Shown here one piece after another: positions 1-6,416 of a DNA stretch of 8,928 bases. Both the position numbers and the translations under genes were made by a program. Origin of the DNA: Neisseriales bacterium (GTDB taxonomy: Bacteria > Pseudomonadota > Gammaproteobacteria > Burkholderiales > UBA11063); the NCBI GenBank assembly GCA_008017145.1, contig SSGY01000007.1, positions 1-8,928 on the forward strand, given 5' to 3'. The notes under the pieces are model-generated. The model was not told where the DNA came from, did no database searches, and saw only the letters and a list, made by a program, of their open reading frames with translations. The number at the start of each line of letters is the position of its first letter. Within the stretch, counting starts at the first letter, position 1.

Positions 1-19
1 AGAATTTTTTAACTTTTAA

Positions 20-31
20 AAGGGATGGAAT
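20..31 (+). promoter_or_regulatory. Ribosome binding site of the thiolase gene
   Basis: The purine run AGGGA at 21-25 lies 6 bases before the ATG at 32, a good Shine-Dalgarno placement. An ATG at 25-27 is out of frame with the thiolase and is not the start. Only 31 bases of upstream sequence are visible, so no promoter can be assigned. Confidence 0.6.
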
Positions 32-1216
32 ATGACAAAAGTAGTTGTAGTAGCAGCAAAAAGAACTGCAGTAGGTAACTTTAATGGTACCTTGGCTAAA
101 GTTCCTGCATCAGAGCTTGGTGCAACAGTGATTAAAGCCTTATTAGAAGAAACTGGTGTTAAACCAGAACAAATTTCTGAAGTTATTTTGGGACAAGTTT
201 TACAAGCTGGTGCTGGACAGAACCCCGCTCGTCAAGCGGTAATTAAAAGTGGATTGCCTAAAGAAGTTCCAGCCATGACAATTAACCAAGTATGCGGCTC
301 AGGTTTAAAAGCGGTGCATTTAGGTGCGCAAGCGATTATTGCTGGCGATGCTGAGATTGTAATTGCTGGAGGGCAAGAGAATATGTCTTTGGCACCACAT
401 TTTGTAGCTGGAATGCGTGATGGCTTCAAAATGGGTAATGCTGCTTTGGTTGATTCAATGGTTGCTGATGCCCTAACTGATGTGTATAACAAGATCCATA
501 TGGGTGTTACAGCAGAAAATATCGCGGAAAAATTAGGCATTACTAAAGCTGAACAAGATGAGTTTGCCGCAGCGTCACAAAATAAAGCTGAAGCAGCGCA
601 AAAAGCTGGTAAGTTTGATGAACAGATCGTGCCAGTTACAATTCCGCAGCGTAAGGGTGATCCAGTAGTATTTGCTAAAGATGAATTTATTAAGCATGGT
701 GTAACCGTGGAATCATTAGCGAAATTAAAGCCTGCCTTTAAGAAAGAAAATGGTACAGTAACTGCAGGTAATGCATCTGGTCTTAATGATGGTGCAGCTG
801 CGGTTATGTTAATGAGCGAAGCTAAGGCTAAAGAATTAGGCTTAACTCCATTGGCTTATATTGCTGCTGGTTCTTCAGCTGGTTTGGCTCCAGAAATCAT
901 GGGTTTAGGTCCAGTATATGCAACTAAACAAGTTTTGGCTAAAGCAGGATGGACACATCAAGATTTAGATTTAGTTGAAGCTAATGAAGCATTTGCTGCG
1001 CAAGCTCTTGGTGTAAATAAAGAATTAGGCTGGGATACTAGCAAAGTGAATGTTAACGGTGGTGCAATTGCTATTGGGCATCCTCTTGGTGCTTCAGGTT
1101 GCCGTATTTTTGTTGATTTATTGCACGAAATGAAACGTCGTGATGCTAAAAAAGGTTTAGCGACGCTTTGTATCGGTGGTGGAATGGGTGTTGCCATTGC
1201 AGTGGAAAGAAAATAA
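32..1216 (+). CDS. Acetyl-CoA acetyltransferase (biosynthetic-type thiolase, AtoB/PhaA family)
   Basis: This cytoplasmic thiolase of 394 residues, the usual length, should catalyse the reversible condensation of two acetyl-CoA to acetoacetyl-CoA. The nucleophilic cysteine is Cys88 in NQVCGSG. The second half carries NEAFA (Asn318), the catalytic histidine His350 in GHPLGASG, and the acid/base Cys380 in CIGGGMG. These positions match the well-studied Zoogloea PhaA (Cys89, His348, Cys378) within two residues. The glycine-rich loop [12 protein letters not shown] is also present. The gene overlaps the Shine-Dalgarno of the downstream ferredoxin, so the two are co-transcribed. The physiological role cannot be fixed here: polyhydroxybutyrate synthesis, acetoacetate use and ketogenic amino-acid breakdown all use this enzyme, and no phaB, phaC or atoDA gene lies in the window. 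Family is near certain; substrate chain length is inferred from resemblance to the acetoacetyl-CoA class. Confidence 0.95.
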   Translation: MTKVVVVAAKRTAVGNFNGTLAKVPASELGATVIKALLEETGVKPEQISEVILGQVLQAGAGQNPARQAVIKSGLPKEVPAMTINQVCGSGLKAVHLGAQAIIAGDAEIVIAGGQENMSLAPHFVAGMRDGFKMGNAALVDSMVADALTDVYNKIHMGVTAENIAEKLGITKAEQDEFAAASQNKAEAAQKAGKFDEQIVPVTIPQRKGDPVVFAKDEFIKHGVTVESLAKLKPAFKKENGTVTAGNASGLNDGAAAVMLMSEAKAKELGLTPLAYIAAGSSAGLAPEIMGLGPVYATKQVLAKAGWTHQDLDLVEANEAFAAQALGVNKELGWDTSKVNVNGGAIAIGHPLGASGCRIFVDLLHEMKRRDAKKGLATLCIGGGMGVAIAVERK

Positions 1217-1229
1217 GGAGCTCTAATCA
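1215..1229 (+). promoter_or_regulatory. Ribosome binding site of the ferredoxin gene, overlapping the thiolase stop
   Basis: AAGGAG at 1215-1220 shares its first two bases with the TAA stop of the thiolase (1214-1216) and lies 9 bases before the ferredoxin ATG at 1230. The arrangement argues for translational coupling and one transcript. Confidence 0.75.
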
Positions 1230-1568
1230 ATGGCTTATGTAATTACTGAATCATGCATTAATTGTAAGCATTCGGATTGTGTTGATGTTTGTCCTGTGGA
1301 TTGTTTTCGTGAAGGACCTAATTTTTTGGTAATTGATCCTGAGGAGTGTATCGACTGCACGTTATGTGTAGCTGAGTGCCCCGTGGATGCTATTTTTCCA
1401 GAAGACGAAGTCCCTGCAGATCAAGAGCATTTTATTGCACTTAATGCAGAGTTATCCAAACATCCAAACTGGAAGCCTATAACCGCTAAAAAGCCAGCTC
1501 CGGCTGATGCTGAAGAGTGGGCTAAGGTTAAAGAGAAGTTACACCTTCTTGACCGAAATGGTGCTTAA
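1230..1568 (+). CDS. fdxA: 7Fe-8S ferredoxin, FdxA type
   Basis: A 112-residue soluble low-potential electron carrier of the FdxA / Azotobacter ferredoxin I type, normally about 107-112 residues. Cysteines lie at 9, 12, 17, 21 and 25, then 40, 43, 46 and 50, the same spacing as in Azotobacter FdI shifted by one residue. By that homology Cys9, Cys17 and Cys50 hold the [3Fe-4S] cluster, Cys21, Cys40, Cys43 and Cys46 hold the [4Fe-4S] cluster, and Cys12 and Cys25 are not ligands. The acidic C-terminal extension ([10 protein letters not shown], then NAELS...NW) is typical of this class. The gene follows the thiolase after 13 bases and is closed by a strong hairpin terminator. Its redox partner is unknown; no reductase is encoded nearby. 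Confidence 0.95.
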   Translation: MAYVITESCINCKHSDCVDVCPVDCFREGPNFLVIDPEECIDCTLCVAECPVDAIFPEDEVPADQEHFIALNAELSKHPNWKPITAKKPAPADAEEWAKVKEKLHLLDRNGA

Positions 1569-1581
1569 TCAATTTAGTAAT

Positions 1582-1613
1582 AAAAGCCTCTGTTTTTTAG
1601 CAGAGGTTTTTTT
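1582..1613 (+). terminator. Rho-independent terminator after thiolase-fdxA
   Basis: CCTCTG (1587-1592) pairs with CAGAGG (1601-1606) around an 8-base loop. A G-T pair and flanking A-T pairs extend the stem, and the 3' arm runs into seven T's at 1607-1613. It starts 14 bases after the fdxA stop. Confidence 0.9.
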
Positions 1614-1645
1614 CTGAGTTGTATTTAAGATTATGCTAATATAAC

Positions 1646-1681
1646 TTGACTTAATCAGTATGGTTTGTTATAATCGCAAGC
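1646..1681 (+). promoter_or_regulatory. Sigma70-type promoter of rpoH
   Basis: The -35 box TTGACT (1646-1651) and a perfect -10 box TATAAT (1669-1674) are separated by 17 bases. The -10 is preceded by TGT (1666-1668), an extended -10 element. Transcription should start near 1681, giving a leader of about 27 bases before the chosen rpoH ATG at 1708. This is by far the best vegetative promoter in the window. Confidence 0.85.
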
Positions 1682-1693
1682 TGAATTATAGAC

Positions 1694-1707
1694 AAGGAGG
1701 CGTATCT
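1694..1707 (+). promoter_or_regulatory. Ribosome binding site that fixes the rpoH start
   Basis: AAGGAGG at 1694-1700 is a full-strength Shine-Dalgarno 7 bases before ATG 1708. The alternative in-frame ATG at 1660 lies inside the promoter, upstream of the expected transcript start, so it cannot be used from that promoter. Confidence 0.85.
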
Positions 1708-2565
1708 ATGACAAGTTTAGCTTTTGCCAATTTACCAGTAGTTTCTAATGGTAGCATGGATGCTTATATAAACTATGTAAATAGCCTGCCGTTATTGACG
1801 GAAAAAGAAGAATACGAATACGCAAAGCAATGGCGTGAAGATGAAAATGTTGATGCGGCACGAAGTTTAGTATTATCACATCTGCGTTTAGTAGTATCAA
1901 TATCGCGTAATTATTTAGGTTATGGCTTACCGCTGGCGGATATTGTGCAAGAAGGTACTATTGGCTTAATGAAAGCTGTGAAACGCTTTGATGAACGTCG
2001 AAAAGTGCGCTTGGTTACATTTGCAATGCACTGGATTAAAGCCGAGATTAATGAATTTGTAATTAAAAACTGGCGGATTGTCAGAACAGTTACGACCAAA
2101 GCCCAAAGAAAATTATTTTTTAATTTACGTTCACAACGTGAGGATACAGGCAATCTTTCTGATCGTGAGGCATCACAAATTGCAGATACATTAGATGTAT
2201 CCAAAAAAGATGTTATTGATATGAATATGCGCCTTACAGGTGCAGATGTTTCATTGATTAATGATAGCAGTGATGAATCAGCACCAATTGATTGGTTAAC
2301 CGATTATGAGCACACGCCAGAATTAATGATTGAACGCAAAAAACAAGATCATATTCAGACTGTCGGTCTAGAGTATGCATTAGAACAATTAGATGAACGT
2401 TCACAGCGTATTGTTCGTACTAGATGGTTGGCTGATAGCGAAAATCAATTGACGCTACACGACTTAGCAGATGAGTTTGGTGTTTCTGCTGAGCGAATTC
2501 GTCAGATTGAAGTTAAGGCATTACAGAAAATGCGTGAATATCTTAGCGAAGAGTATCACGCCTGA
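1708..2565 (+). CDS. rpoH: RNA polymerase sigma factor RpoH (sigma 32, heat shock)
   Basis: From ATG 1708 the protein has 285 residues, close to E. coli RpoH (284). It directs RNA polymerase to heat-shock promoters. Sigma region 1.2 is at residues 16-45 (GSMDAYINYVN...LLTEKEE). Region 2, the core-binding and -10 recognition part, spans about 48-120 and includes LSHLRLVVS, YGLPLADIVQEG and the HWIKAEI segment. The RpoH-box signature QRKLFFNLR is at residues 133-141 and separates heat-shock sigmas from RpoD and RpoS. The region 4.2 helix-turn-helix for the -35 element is near the C-terminus (LTLHDLADEFGVSAERIRQIE). The gene is monocistronic, with its own promoter upstream and a terminator downstream. 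The leader is short, so any RNA-level heat sensing would have to involve coding sequence, as known for E. coli rpoH. The sequence looks betaproteobacterial, perhaps Neisseriales-like. Confidence 0.96.
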   Translation: MTSLAFANLPVVSNGSMDAYINYVNSLPLLTEKEEYEYAKQWREDENVDAARSLVLSHLRLVVSISRNYLGYGLPLADIVQEGTIGLMKAVKRFDERRKVRLVTFAMHWIKAEINEFVIKNWRIVRTVTTKAQRKLFFNLRSQREDTGNLSDREASQIADTLDVSKKDVIDMNMRLTGADVSLINDSSDESAPIDWLTDYEHTPELMIERKKQDHIQTVGLEYALEQLDERSQRIVRTRWLADSENQLTLHDLADEFGVSAERIRQIEVKALQKMREYLSEEYHA

Positions 2566-2568
2566 TTT

Positions 2569-2577
2569 TGTTATACT
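2569..2577 (+). promoter_or_regulatory. Possible extended -10 promoter between rpoH and marC
   Basis: TG at 2569-2570, one spacer base and TATACT at 2572-2577 form an extended -10 element just after the rpoH stop. No good -35 box lies at the right distance (2549-2554 is AAGAGT). Transcription would start near 2584, just before the hairpin at 2597-2627. This is the only promoter candidate I see for the downstream marC gene. Confidence 0.35.
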
Positions 2578-2596
2578 ATATTTTCAATCGAAAGTG

Positions 2597-2633
2597 ACAC
2601 CGAATTTAGCCAAGCCTTATTCGGTGTTTTTAT
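2597..2633 (+). terminator. Rho-independent terminator after rpoH
   Basis: ACACCGAAT (2597-2605) is the exact reverse complement of ATTCGGTGT (2619-2627). The 9-base-pair stem has a 13-base loop and is followed by a T-rich tract (2627-2635). It ends rpoH transcription and could act as an attenuator for the marC gene 22 bases further on. Confidence 0.85.
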
Positions 2634-2639
2634 TTAATA

Positions 2640-2653
2640 ATTTCCTAGGAAAT
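2640..2653 (+). promoter_or_regulatory. 14-bp perfect palindrome covering the marC ribosome binding site
   Basis: ATTTCCTAGGAAAT reads the same on both strands and ends two bases before the ATG at 2655. The AGGA at 2647-2650, the only Shine-Dalgarno candidate, forms half of the palindrome centre. It could be a protein-binding operator or chance. An RNA hairpin with no loop is not possible without opening the central pairs. Confidence 0.4.
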
Positions 2654-2654
2654 C

Positions 2655-3302
2655 ATGATGTTCGAGAATTCATACCAACATTATTTGTTAGGGTTAATTG
2701 CGGTGGCAAATAATATCTCTGCATTGGCGCCATTTATCGCATTAACTTCAGGGCTTGACAAGATTACTATCCGTCGATTGGTTGTTGTAAGTAGTTTCAG
2801 CGCATTTGTAATCATGGTAATCTCAATGTTTTTTGGTACTCTGTTGTTAGAGTTTTTTGGGATATCAATCAGTGCATTCCAAATTGCTGGTGGGGTTCTT
2901 TTATGTGGTACTGGTACTAGTATGTTAAATGCCAAAAGCTCCAATGACGTTAGTGGTAAACAGATAAAAGATTCAAATATTGAATACTCAAGGTATGTTT
3001 CTGCAGCAATTGTTCCGATTGCCTTGCCATTAACTGCAGGTGCGGGAACTATTTCTACCATAACGCTCTTTACAGAAATGGCAAGAAGAAGCCATACTAT
3101 GCCAGAGTTATTTGTGGCAATTCTGACTATTACAGTTATTGTTTTTATTTGCTTTTATTTTGCCAATAATTTAGTTAAAGTATTAGGTGATATCGGTATG
3201 AGTGTACTGATTAAAGTTATGGGTTTATTTACTCTTGCGATTGGTGTTCAGTTTATAATTACTGGAGTTTCGACGATTTATAAGGGATTAATTGCGTCAT
3301 AA
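2655..3302 (+). CDS. marC: MarC-family integral inner-membrane protein
   Basis: This 215-residue, highly hydrophobic protein belongs to the MarC family (formerly UPF0056; typical length 200-220, six membrane segments). Predicted membrane segments lie near residues 8-30, 42-64, 68-88, 114-136, 149-172 and 183-207. It resembles E. coli MarC in FGISIS.FQIAGG, in VPIALPLTAGAGTI (family VPLAMPSTAGPGTI) and in the C-terminal MGLFTLAIGVQFIITG (family MGFLLVCMGVQFIING). The N-terminal family motif, ANPLTTVALF in E. coli MarC, is ANNISALAPF here, so its proline is replaced. The transport substrate of the family is unknown; the former link of MarC to multiple antibiotic resistance was not upheld in E. 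coli. ATG 2655 and ATG 2658 are both possible starts; the first leaves 4 bases after AGGA and the second 7. The gene lies downstream of the rpoH terminator, and a bidirectional terminator follows it. Confidence 0.88.
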   Translation: MMFENSYQHYLLGLIAVANNISALAPFIALTSGLDKITIRRLVVVSSFSAFVIMVISMFFGTLLLEFFGISISAFQIAGGVLLCGTGTSMLNAKSSNDVSGKQIKDSNIEYSRYVSAAIVPIALPLTAGAGTISTITLFTEMARRSHTMPELFVAILTITVIVFICFYFANNLVKVLGDIGMSVLIKVMGLFTLAIGVQFIITGVSTIYKGLIAS

Positions 3303-3333
3303 TCTTGCTTACAATCTGCTCAGACTAAATATA

Positions 3334-3369
3334 AAACCCCAAAATCATCTTTTACTGGTTTTGGGGTTT
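3334..3369. terminator. Bidirectional terminator between convergent genes
   Basis: AAACCCCAAAA (3334-3344) is the exact reverse complement of TTTTGGGGTTT (3359-3369), giving at least 11 base pairs. One further C-G and one T-G pair close a loop of about 10 bases. Because the arms are A- and T-rich, each strand ends in a T tract. It serves marC from the left and the amidohydrolase gene from the right, whose stop lies 33 bases away. Confidence 0.85.
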
Positions 3370-3401
3370 CATATTTCTATTGAAGAGTAAAAAGCATGTT
3401 T

Positions 3402-4811
3402 TTATAAATGATGAATTGCATCATGAGTGTCAATATGATGGAGGTGTTCAGCAGCCAATGGTGGAACATCTGATTGGCATAGTGATTGATAAGGTTTACC
3501 GCCAGTGCGCTCAAGAAACTCGCTCTTAGCAGCAGCTAAAAATTCAACATCAGTGATCAAATCTAATCCAGTTAAAGCAAGTATTTCGGCAGCACGCATC
3601 ATGCCTTTTTGACCAATACTCATACCATTACATGCCGTTGCTGCCCAAGTATGCGGAGCAAAACCCAATGGCCAACAGGCAACGGCAAGACCCATGGTTG
3701 GTGCAATGTAGCTGATATCTCCAACATCAGACGCACCTCCTATCGAAATCCCTTTCGGGTCAGGTGTAATCACGCTTGACAGCCCAATTTCATCATAGCC
3801 TTCCGATTTTTGCATTTGTTTGGCAAACGCTTGTTCCTCATCTGTCCATTTTGGCGCACCTAATTTGTTTAGATATTGCATAATTCGATCTGCCATTGCT
3901 TGATTTGGCAGAATATCATAACACCCAGCCAAATCAGTAACTTTCTCTTTAGTTTGGGTCATTAATGCGGCACCTTTAGCAATATCATTGATCCAAGCTA
4001 CTTGCTTCATAACATTTTCTGCATTTATTCCACGATAAGTAATATTTATGTGGGAATAATCTGAAACTACGTTTGAGGCATTTCCTGCTTTTTCAATCAG
4101 ATAATGAACGCGAGCTTCTGGAATAAGATGTTCACGCATCGCATTTACACCATGAACAAAGAGTTCTGCAGCGTGTGCCGCACTACGTCCAGCCCATGGA
4201 GAAAGCCCAGAATGGCTAGTTTTACCAAAAAACTCAACTTTTAGCGAACTTAGTGCAGGTGTTTTTAGATTAAATGAAGTAGTTTTATTCAATGGATGCC
4301 AATGTAAACAGGCATCCAGCCCATCAAAAGCACCCGCTCGAGCCATATAATTTTTACCTGTGATTAACTCTTCCGCAGGACAGCCGAAAACTTTGAGCGT
4401 TGCATTAATATTATTCTTTTCTAGATAATTTTTTAGCGCAACAGCGGCGCAAATTGCACCATTACCAATCAGGTTATGTCCGCAGCCATGTCCATTGAGG
4501 TTACCATCTTTTCTTGGCATTTTCACCGTCGATATTTCATTGCCCAAGCCAGGCAAAGCATCAAATTCAACTGTAATTCCAATCACAGGCTTACCACTTC
4601 CCCAAGTTGCAATCCATGCAAAATCAAGCCCACCGATACCATGATCACTAATAATAAAACCATTATCTGCTAGATATTTTGCTTCAAGAGCAGAGCTTTC
4701 TTTTTCTTCAAGGCTTAGCTCGCTTAGCTCCCAAATTTTATGCGCTAGATCCCAAATTTCAGACTCCAACAAATTGACTTCATTAATTAAATTTACATTC
4801 ACATCACTCAT
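3402..4811 (-). CDS. M20D-family amidohydrolase, AbgB-like (p-aminobenzoyl-glutamate hydrolase subunit B type)
   Basis: A 469-residue cytoplasmic metal-dependent amidohydrolase of peptidase family M20. Expected metal ligands are in order: Cys110 and His112 in HGCGHN, Glu147/Glu148 in CPAEE, His170 or His172 in LHWHP, and His387 in APHTW. The dimerisation-domain motif FFGKTSHSG is at residues 194-202, and GGASDVGDISYIAPT at 358-372 is a hallmark of the AbgB branch. AbgB of E. coli (481 residues) acts with AbgA to split p-aminobenzoyl-glutamate; neither AbgA nor the AbgT transporter is visible here, so the substrate is uncertain. ATG 4811 has AAAGGGA upstream and is preferred over the in-frame ATG at 4871, whose extension of 20 residues lacks family resemblance. 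The last 14 residues hold six histidines, an unusual tail. The gene lies 124 bases downstream of the porin gene and has its own candidate promoter. Confidence 0.88.
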   Translation of the reverse strand: MSDVNVNLINEVNLLESEIWDLAHKIWELSELSLEEKESSALEAKYLADNGFIISDHGIGGLDFAWIATWGSGKPVIGITVEFDALPGLGNEISTVKMPRKDGNLNGHGCGHNLIGNGAICAAVALKNYLEKNNINATLKVFGCPAEELITGKNYMARAGAFDGLDACLHWHPLNKTTSFNLKTPALSSLKVEFFGKTSHSGLSPWAGRSAAHAAELFVHGVNAMREHLIPEARVHYLIEKAGNASNVVSDYSHINITYRGINAENVMKQVAWINDIAKGAALMTQTKEKVTDLAGCYDILPNQAMADRIMQYLNKLGAPKWTDEEQAFAKQMQKSEGYDEIGLSSVITPDPKGISIGGASDVGDISYIAPTMGLAVACWPLGFAPHTWAATACNGMSIGQKGMMRAAEILALTGLDLITDVEFLAAAKSEFLERTGGKPYQSLCQSDVPPLAAEHLHHIDTHDAIHHL

Positions 4812-4844
4812 CTGATTCCCTTTAATAAAATTTGTATTATTTAC

Positions 4845-4864
4845 AGATAGATGATAAACTATCT
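4845..4864 (-). repeat. Small inverted repeat in the leader of the amidohydrolase gene
   Basis: AGATAG (4845-4850) and CTATCT (4859-4864) are exact reverse complements around an 8-base spacer. The repeat lies between the candidate promoter and the start at 4811. It could be a weak leader hairpin or an operator. There is no T tract, so it is not a terminator. Confidence 0.35.
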
Positions 4865-4892
4865 TAGCCAACAGATAAAAGACCGTAACAGA

Positions 4893-4925
4893 ATTATACC
4901 ACTGCCAAGCAAGACATAATCAGCT
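4893..4925 (-). promoter_or_regulatory. Candidate promoter of the amidohydrolase gene
   Basis: On the minus strand a perfect TATAAT (4898 down to 4893) is preceded by TGG, an extended -10 element. No canonical -35 is present. Instead the octamer AGCTGATT (4925 down to 4918) lies 19 bases upstream of the -10, and the same octamer precedes the porin gene in a like position. Expected start is near 4886, giving a leader of about 75 bases to ATG 4811. Confidence 0.5.
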
Positions 4926-4935
4926 TAGATATTTA

Positions 4936-6354
4936 CTAGTACAAATAACTTACGTATAGCTGTGTTATATAAGTACTGCCGTTGCTATTAACATCAGGCA
5001 CTTGCTGGTATGCGTAGACACCAAATAGAGTCAACCCTTTTACTTGAGGGACGTTATAGCTGGCAACAAAATCATACTCTTGTGTGCCATTCCATTCTAC
5101 TAGTGCGGTATTAAAAATGGTATACGCTGGAGCTAGCGACAGATTACCATTAATAAATGTCAAGGTAGGATTTATTTTATAGGCAGTCCCCGCTGTACCA
5201 AGGTCAGCCAAGCCCGACATATATGGAGTTGTATATAGTGGATCAGTGGCAAATCCATAGGTATAAGGCGTTACAATCGCACCACCGCCATAAGCTGAAC
5301 TAGGACCCCATACATTATTATATCCAAGATTTAAACCAAACCAATCATAACTAATTACTCCCTGAACACCGATGAAATTACTTGAAATTTGCCCAAGATT
5401 ATCATTAGTTAGTGCGTTATTAGTATTATTTAACTGATTATCTGTCCCTGCTTGCGCCGCAAGACTAAAAGAGAGAGACTTTGTTGGTTGAAATTTAATA
5501 TTATTATCAGCGTACAGCAATGTCCCATAATTATTAAATTGGTAGCCCCACAGACGTAAATTATATTGATTATCCCAAGCTGCGTAACTAGCACCTAATG
5601 CCGAAGTTCCAGAAGATGTAACGGATGGATTGTTATTTGCGATTGTTCCCCCAAAATAGTCGTAGCCTTTATTATAAAAGGTATATGGCGTGAATCCTGT
5701 TTCGCTGACAATCTGTGCACCGTTAAATGTCAAACCAGTTAACAACCAACCACTACCAAGATAAACATTAACTAATATCCCCTGATAGGTTGTTCCTGGT
5801 GCCATCACGTTATTGTAGTAATTTTCTGATAACCATGGACTGTTATTAATACCGATATAGCCAGCATCAATTTGGATGACGTTACTATGTTGATATTCTA
5901 GATAGGCTTCAGATAACGTAACTTGTTCATTAGATGGCAAAAATGGTGATGCACTGGTATTATAGCCGTTCATTTGCGTGGCAAAAAGAGGATTCATTGC
6001 TGTAAATAGCCCTCCTAGAGAAAACCCCGCAACACTACCGGTTTGTCCAAATAAATTTGCTCCATAGCTATAATTGGGATAGCCAGCACCAGAACCAGTA
6101 TATTGCGTAGAAGCTCCAACCTGAATATTCCAAGTTCCATCTGCAAATAATTTTTCAGTAAAATTTTGATCAGCCGTTTGGCTTTCATTGAAAGGTTTAG
6201 TTCCACCGCCACTAACTAAGGCAGCATATGGATTTTGGATATAGTTTTGGAGAGAGATAAATTTGGCATTGGTATTTTCAATAGCTGATTCACTAGCAGC
6301 TGCAAACACGTCAGTACTACTAGCTAGCAAGAATAAACACAATAATTTTTTCAT
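4936..6354 (-). CDS. Outer-membrane beta-barrel protein, putative porin (OprD-like pattern)
   Basis: A 472-residue exported protein. Residues 1-18 are a signal peptide: two lysines, a leucine-rich core, and a cleavage site after VFA. The mature chain has no cysteine and is rich in Gly, Asn, Ser, Thr, Tyr and Trp, with alternating polar and hydrophobic residues in short blocks separated by Asn/Gly loops, as in a beta-barrel. It ends in ITQLYVSYLY, a C-terminal strand finishing on an aromatic residue as outer-membrane insertion signals do. The stretch LSEAYLEYQHSNVIQIDAGY, followed by NSPWL, MAPGTTYQG and VNVYLGSGW, recalls the OprD/OprE porins, where a channel strand is followed by a tPw...mlP.tyqG pattern; this family link is from memory and tentative. 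The Shine-Dalgarno AAGG is 6 bases before the ATG. It lies between a MarC-family gene (62 bases upstream) and the amidohydrolase (124 bases downstream). Substrate unknown. Confidence 0.75.
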   Translation of the reverse strand: MKKLLCLFLLASSTDVFAAASESAIENTNAKFISLQNYIQNPYAALVSGGGTKPFNESQTADQNFTEKLFADGTWNIQVGASTQYTGSGAGYPNYSYGANLFGQTGSVAGFSLGGLFTAMNPLFATQMNGYNTSASPFLPSNEQVTLSEAYLEYQHSNVIQIDAGYIGINNSPWLSENYYNNVMAPGTTYQGILVNVYLGSGWLLTGLTFNGAQIVSETGFTPYTFYNKGYDYFGGTIANNNPSVTSSGTSALGASYAAWDNQYNLRLWGYQFNNYGTLLYADNNIKFQPTKSLSFSLAAQAGTDNQLNNTNNALTNDNLGQISSNFIGVQGVISYDWFGLNLGYNNVWGPSSAYGGGAIVTPYTYGFATDPLYTTPYMSGLADLGTAGTAYKINPTLTFINGNLSLAPAYTIFNTALVEWNGTQEYDFVASYNVPQVKGLTLFGVYAYQQVPDVNSNGSTYITQLYVSYLY

Positions 6355-6363
6355 CGGCGACCT

Positions 6364-6401
6364 TATAAATTTATAGCAAAAACCAATTAAAGCAATCAGC
6401 T
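6364..6401 (-). promoter_or_regulatory. Candidate promoter and palindrome upstream of the porin gene
   Basis: On the minus strand TATAAA (6375 down to 6370) is preceded by TGC, an extended -10 element. The octamer AGCTGATT (6401 down to 6394) lies 18 bases upstream, as at the amidohydrolase gene. The -10 forms half of a perfect 12-bp palindrome TATAAATTTATA (6364-6375), a possible operator. The predicted transcript start would fall at about 6363, almost on the Shine-Dalgarno, which weakens the call. No terminator separates this site from the MarC-family gene upstream, so read-through is also possible. Confidence 0.3.
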
Positions 6402-6416
6402 ATTAAGATATAGGTG

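Noticed and set aside
232..540. Minus-strand open frame inside the thiolase gene
   Set aside because: A shadow of a strongly conserved coding region, low in recognisable motifs. The same holds for the minus-strand frames at 958-1230, 1920-2204 and 2681-3061.
1660..1707. N-terminal extension of RpoH from ATG 1660
   Set aside because: It overlaps the -10 box and lies upstream of the expected transcript start. The ATG at 1708 has a full Shine-Dalgarno and gives the family length.
2471..2713. Open frame of 80 codons across the end of rpoH and the start of marC
   Set aside because: It runs through a terminator hairpin in another frame of two real genes, with no ribosome binding site and no family likeness.
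4476..4673. Plus-strand open frame inside the amidohydrolase gene
   Set aside because: It is antisense to a fully conserved enzyme and has no supporting signals.
4812..4871. 20-residue N-terminal extension of the amidohydrolase from ATG 4871
   Set aside because: It has no family resemblance and overlaps the leader repeat at 4845-4864. ATG 4811 has a better Shine-Dalgarno.
6337..6339. Cys6 of the porin as a lipoprotein cysteine
   Set aside because: It lies within the hydrophobic core after only five residues, with no proper lipobox. A normal signal-peptidase site follows at VFA.
6390..6416. Terminator between the second MarC-family gene and the porin gene
   Set aside because: Only a short AGC/GCT pairing is possible and no T tract follows on the minus strand.
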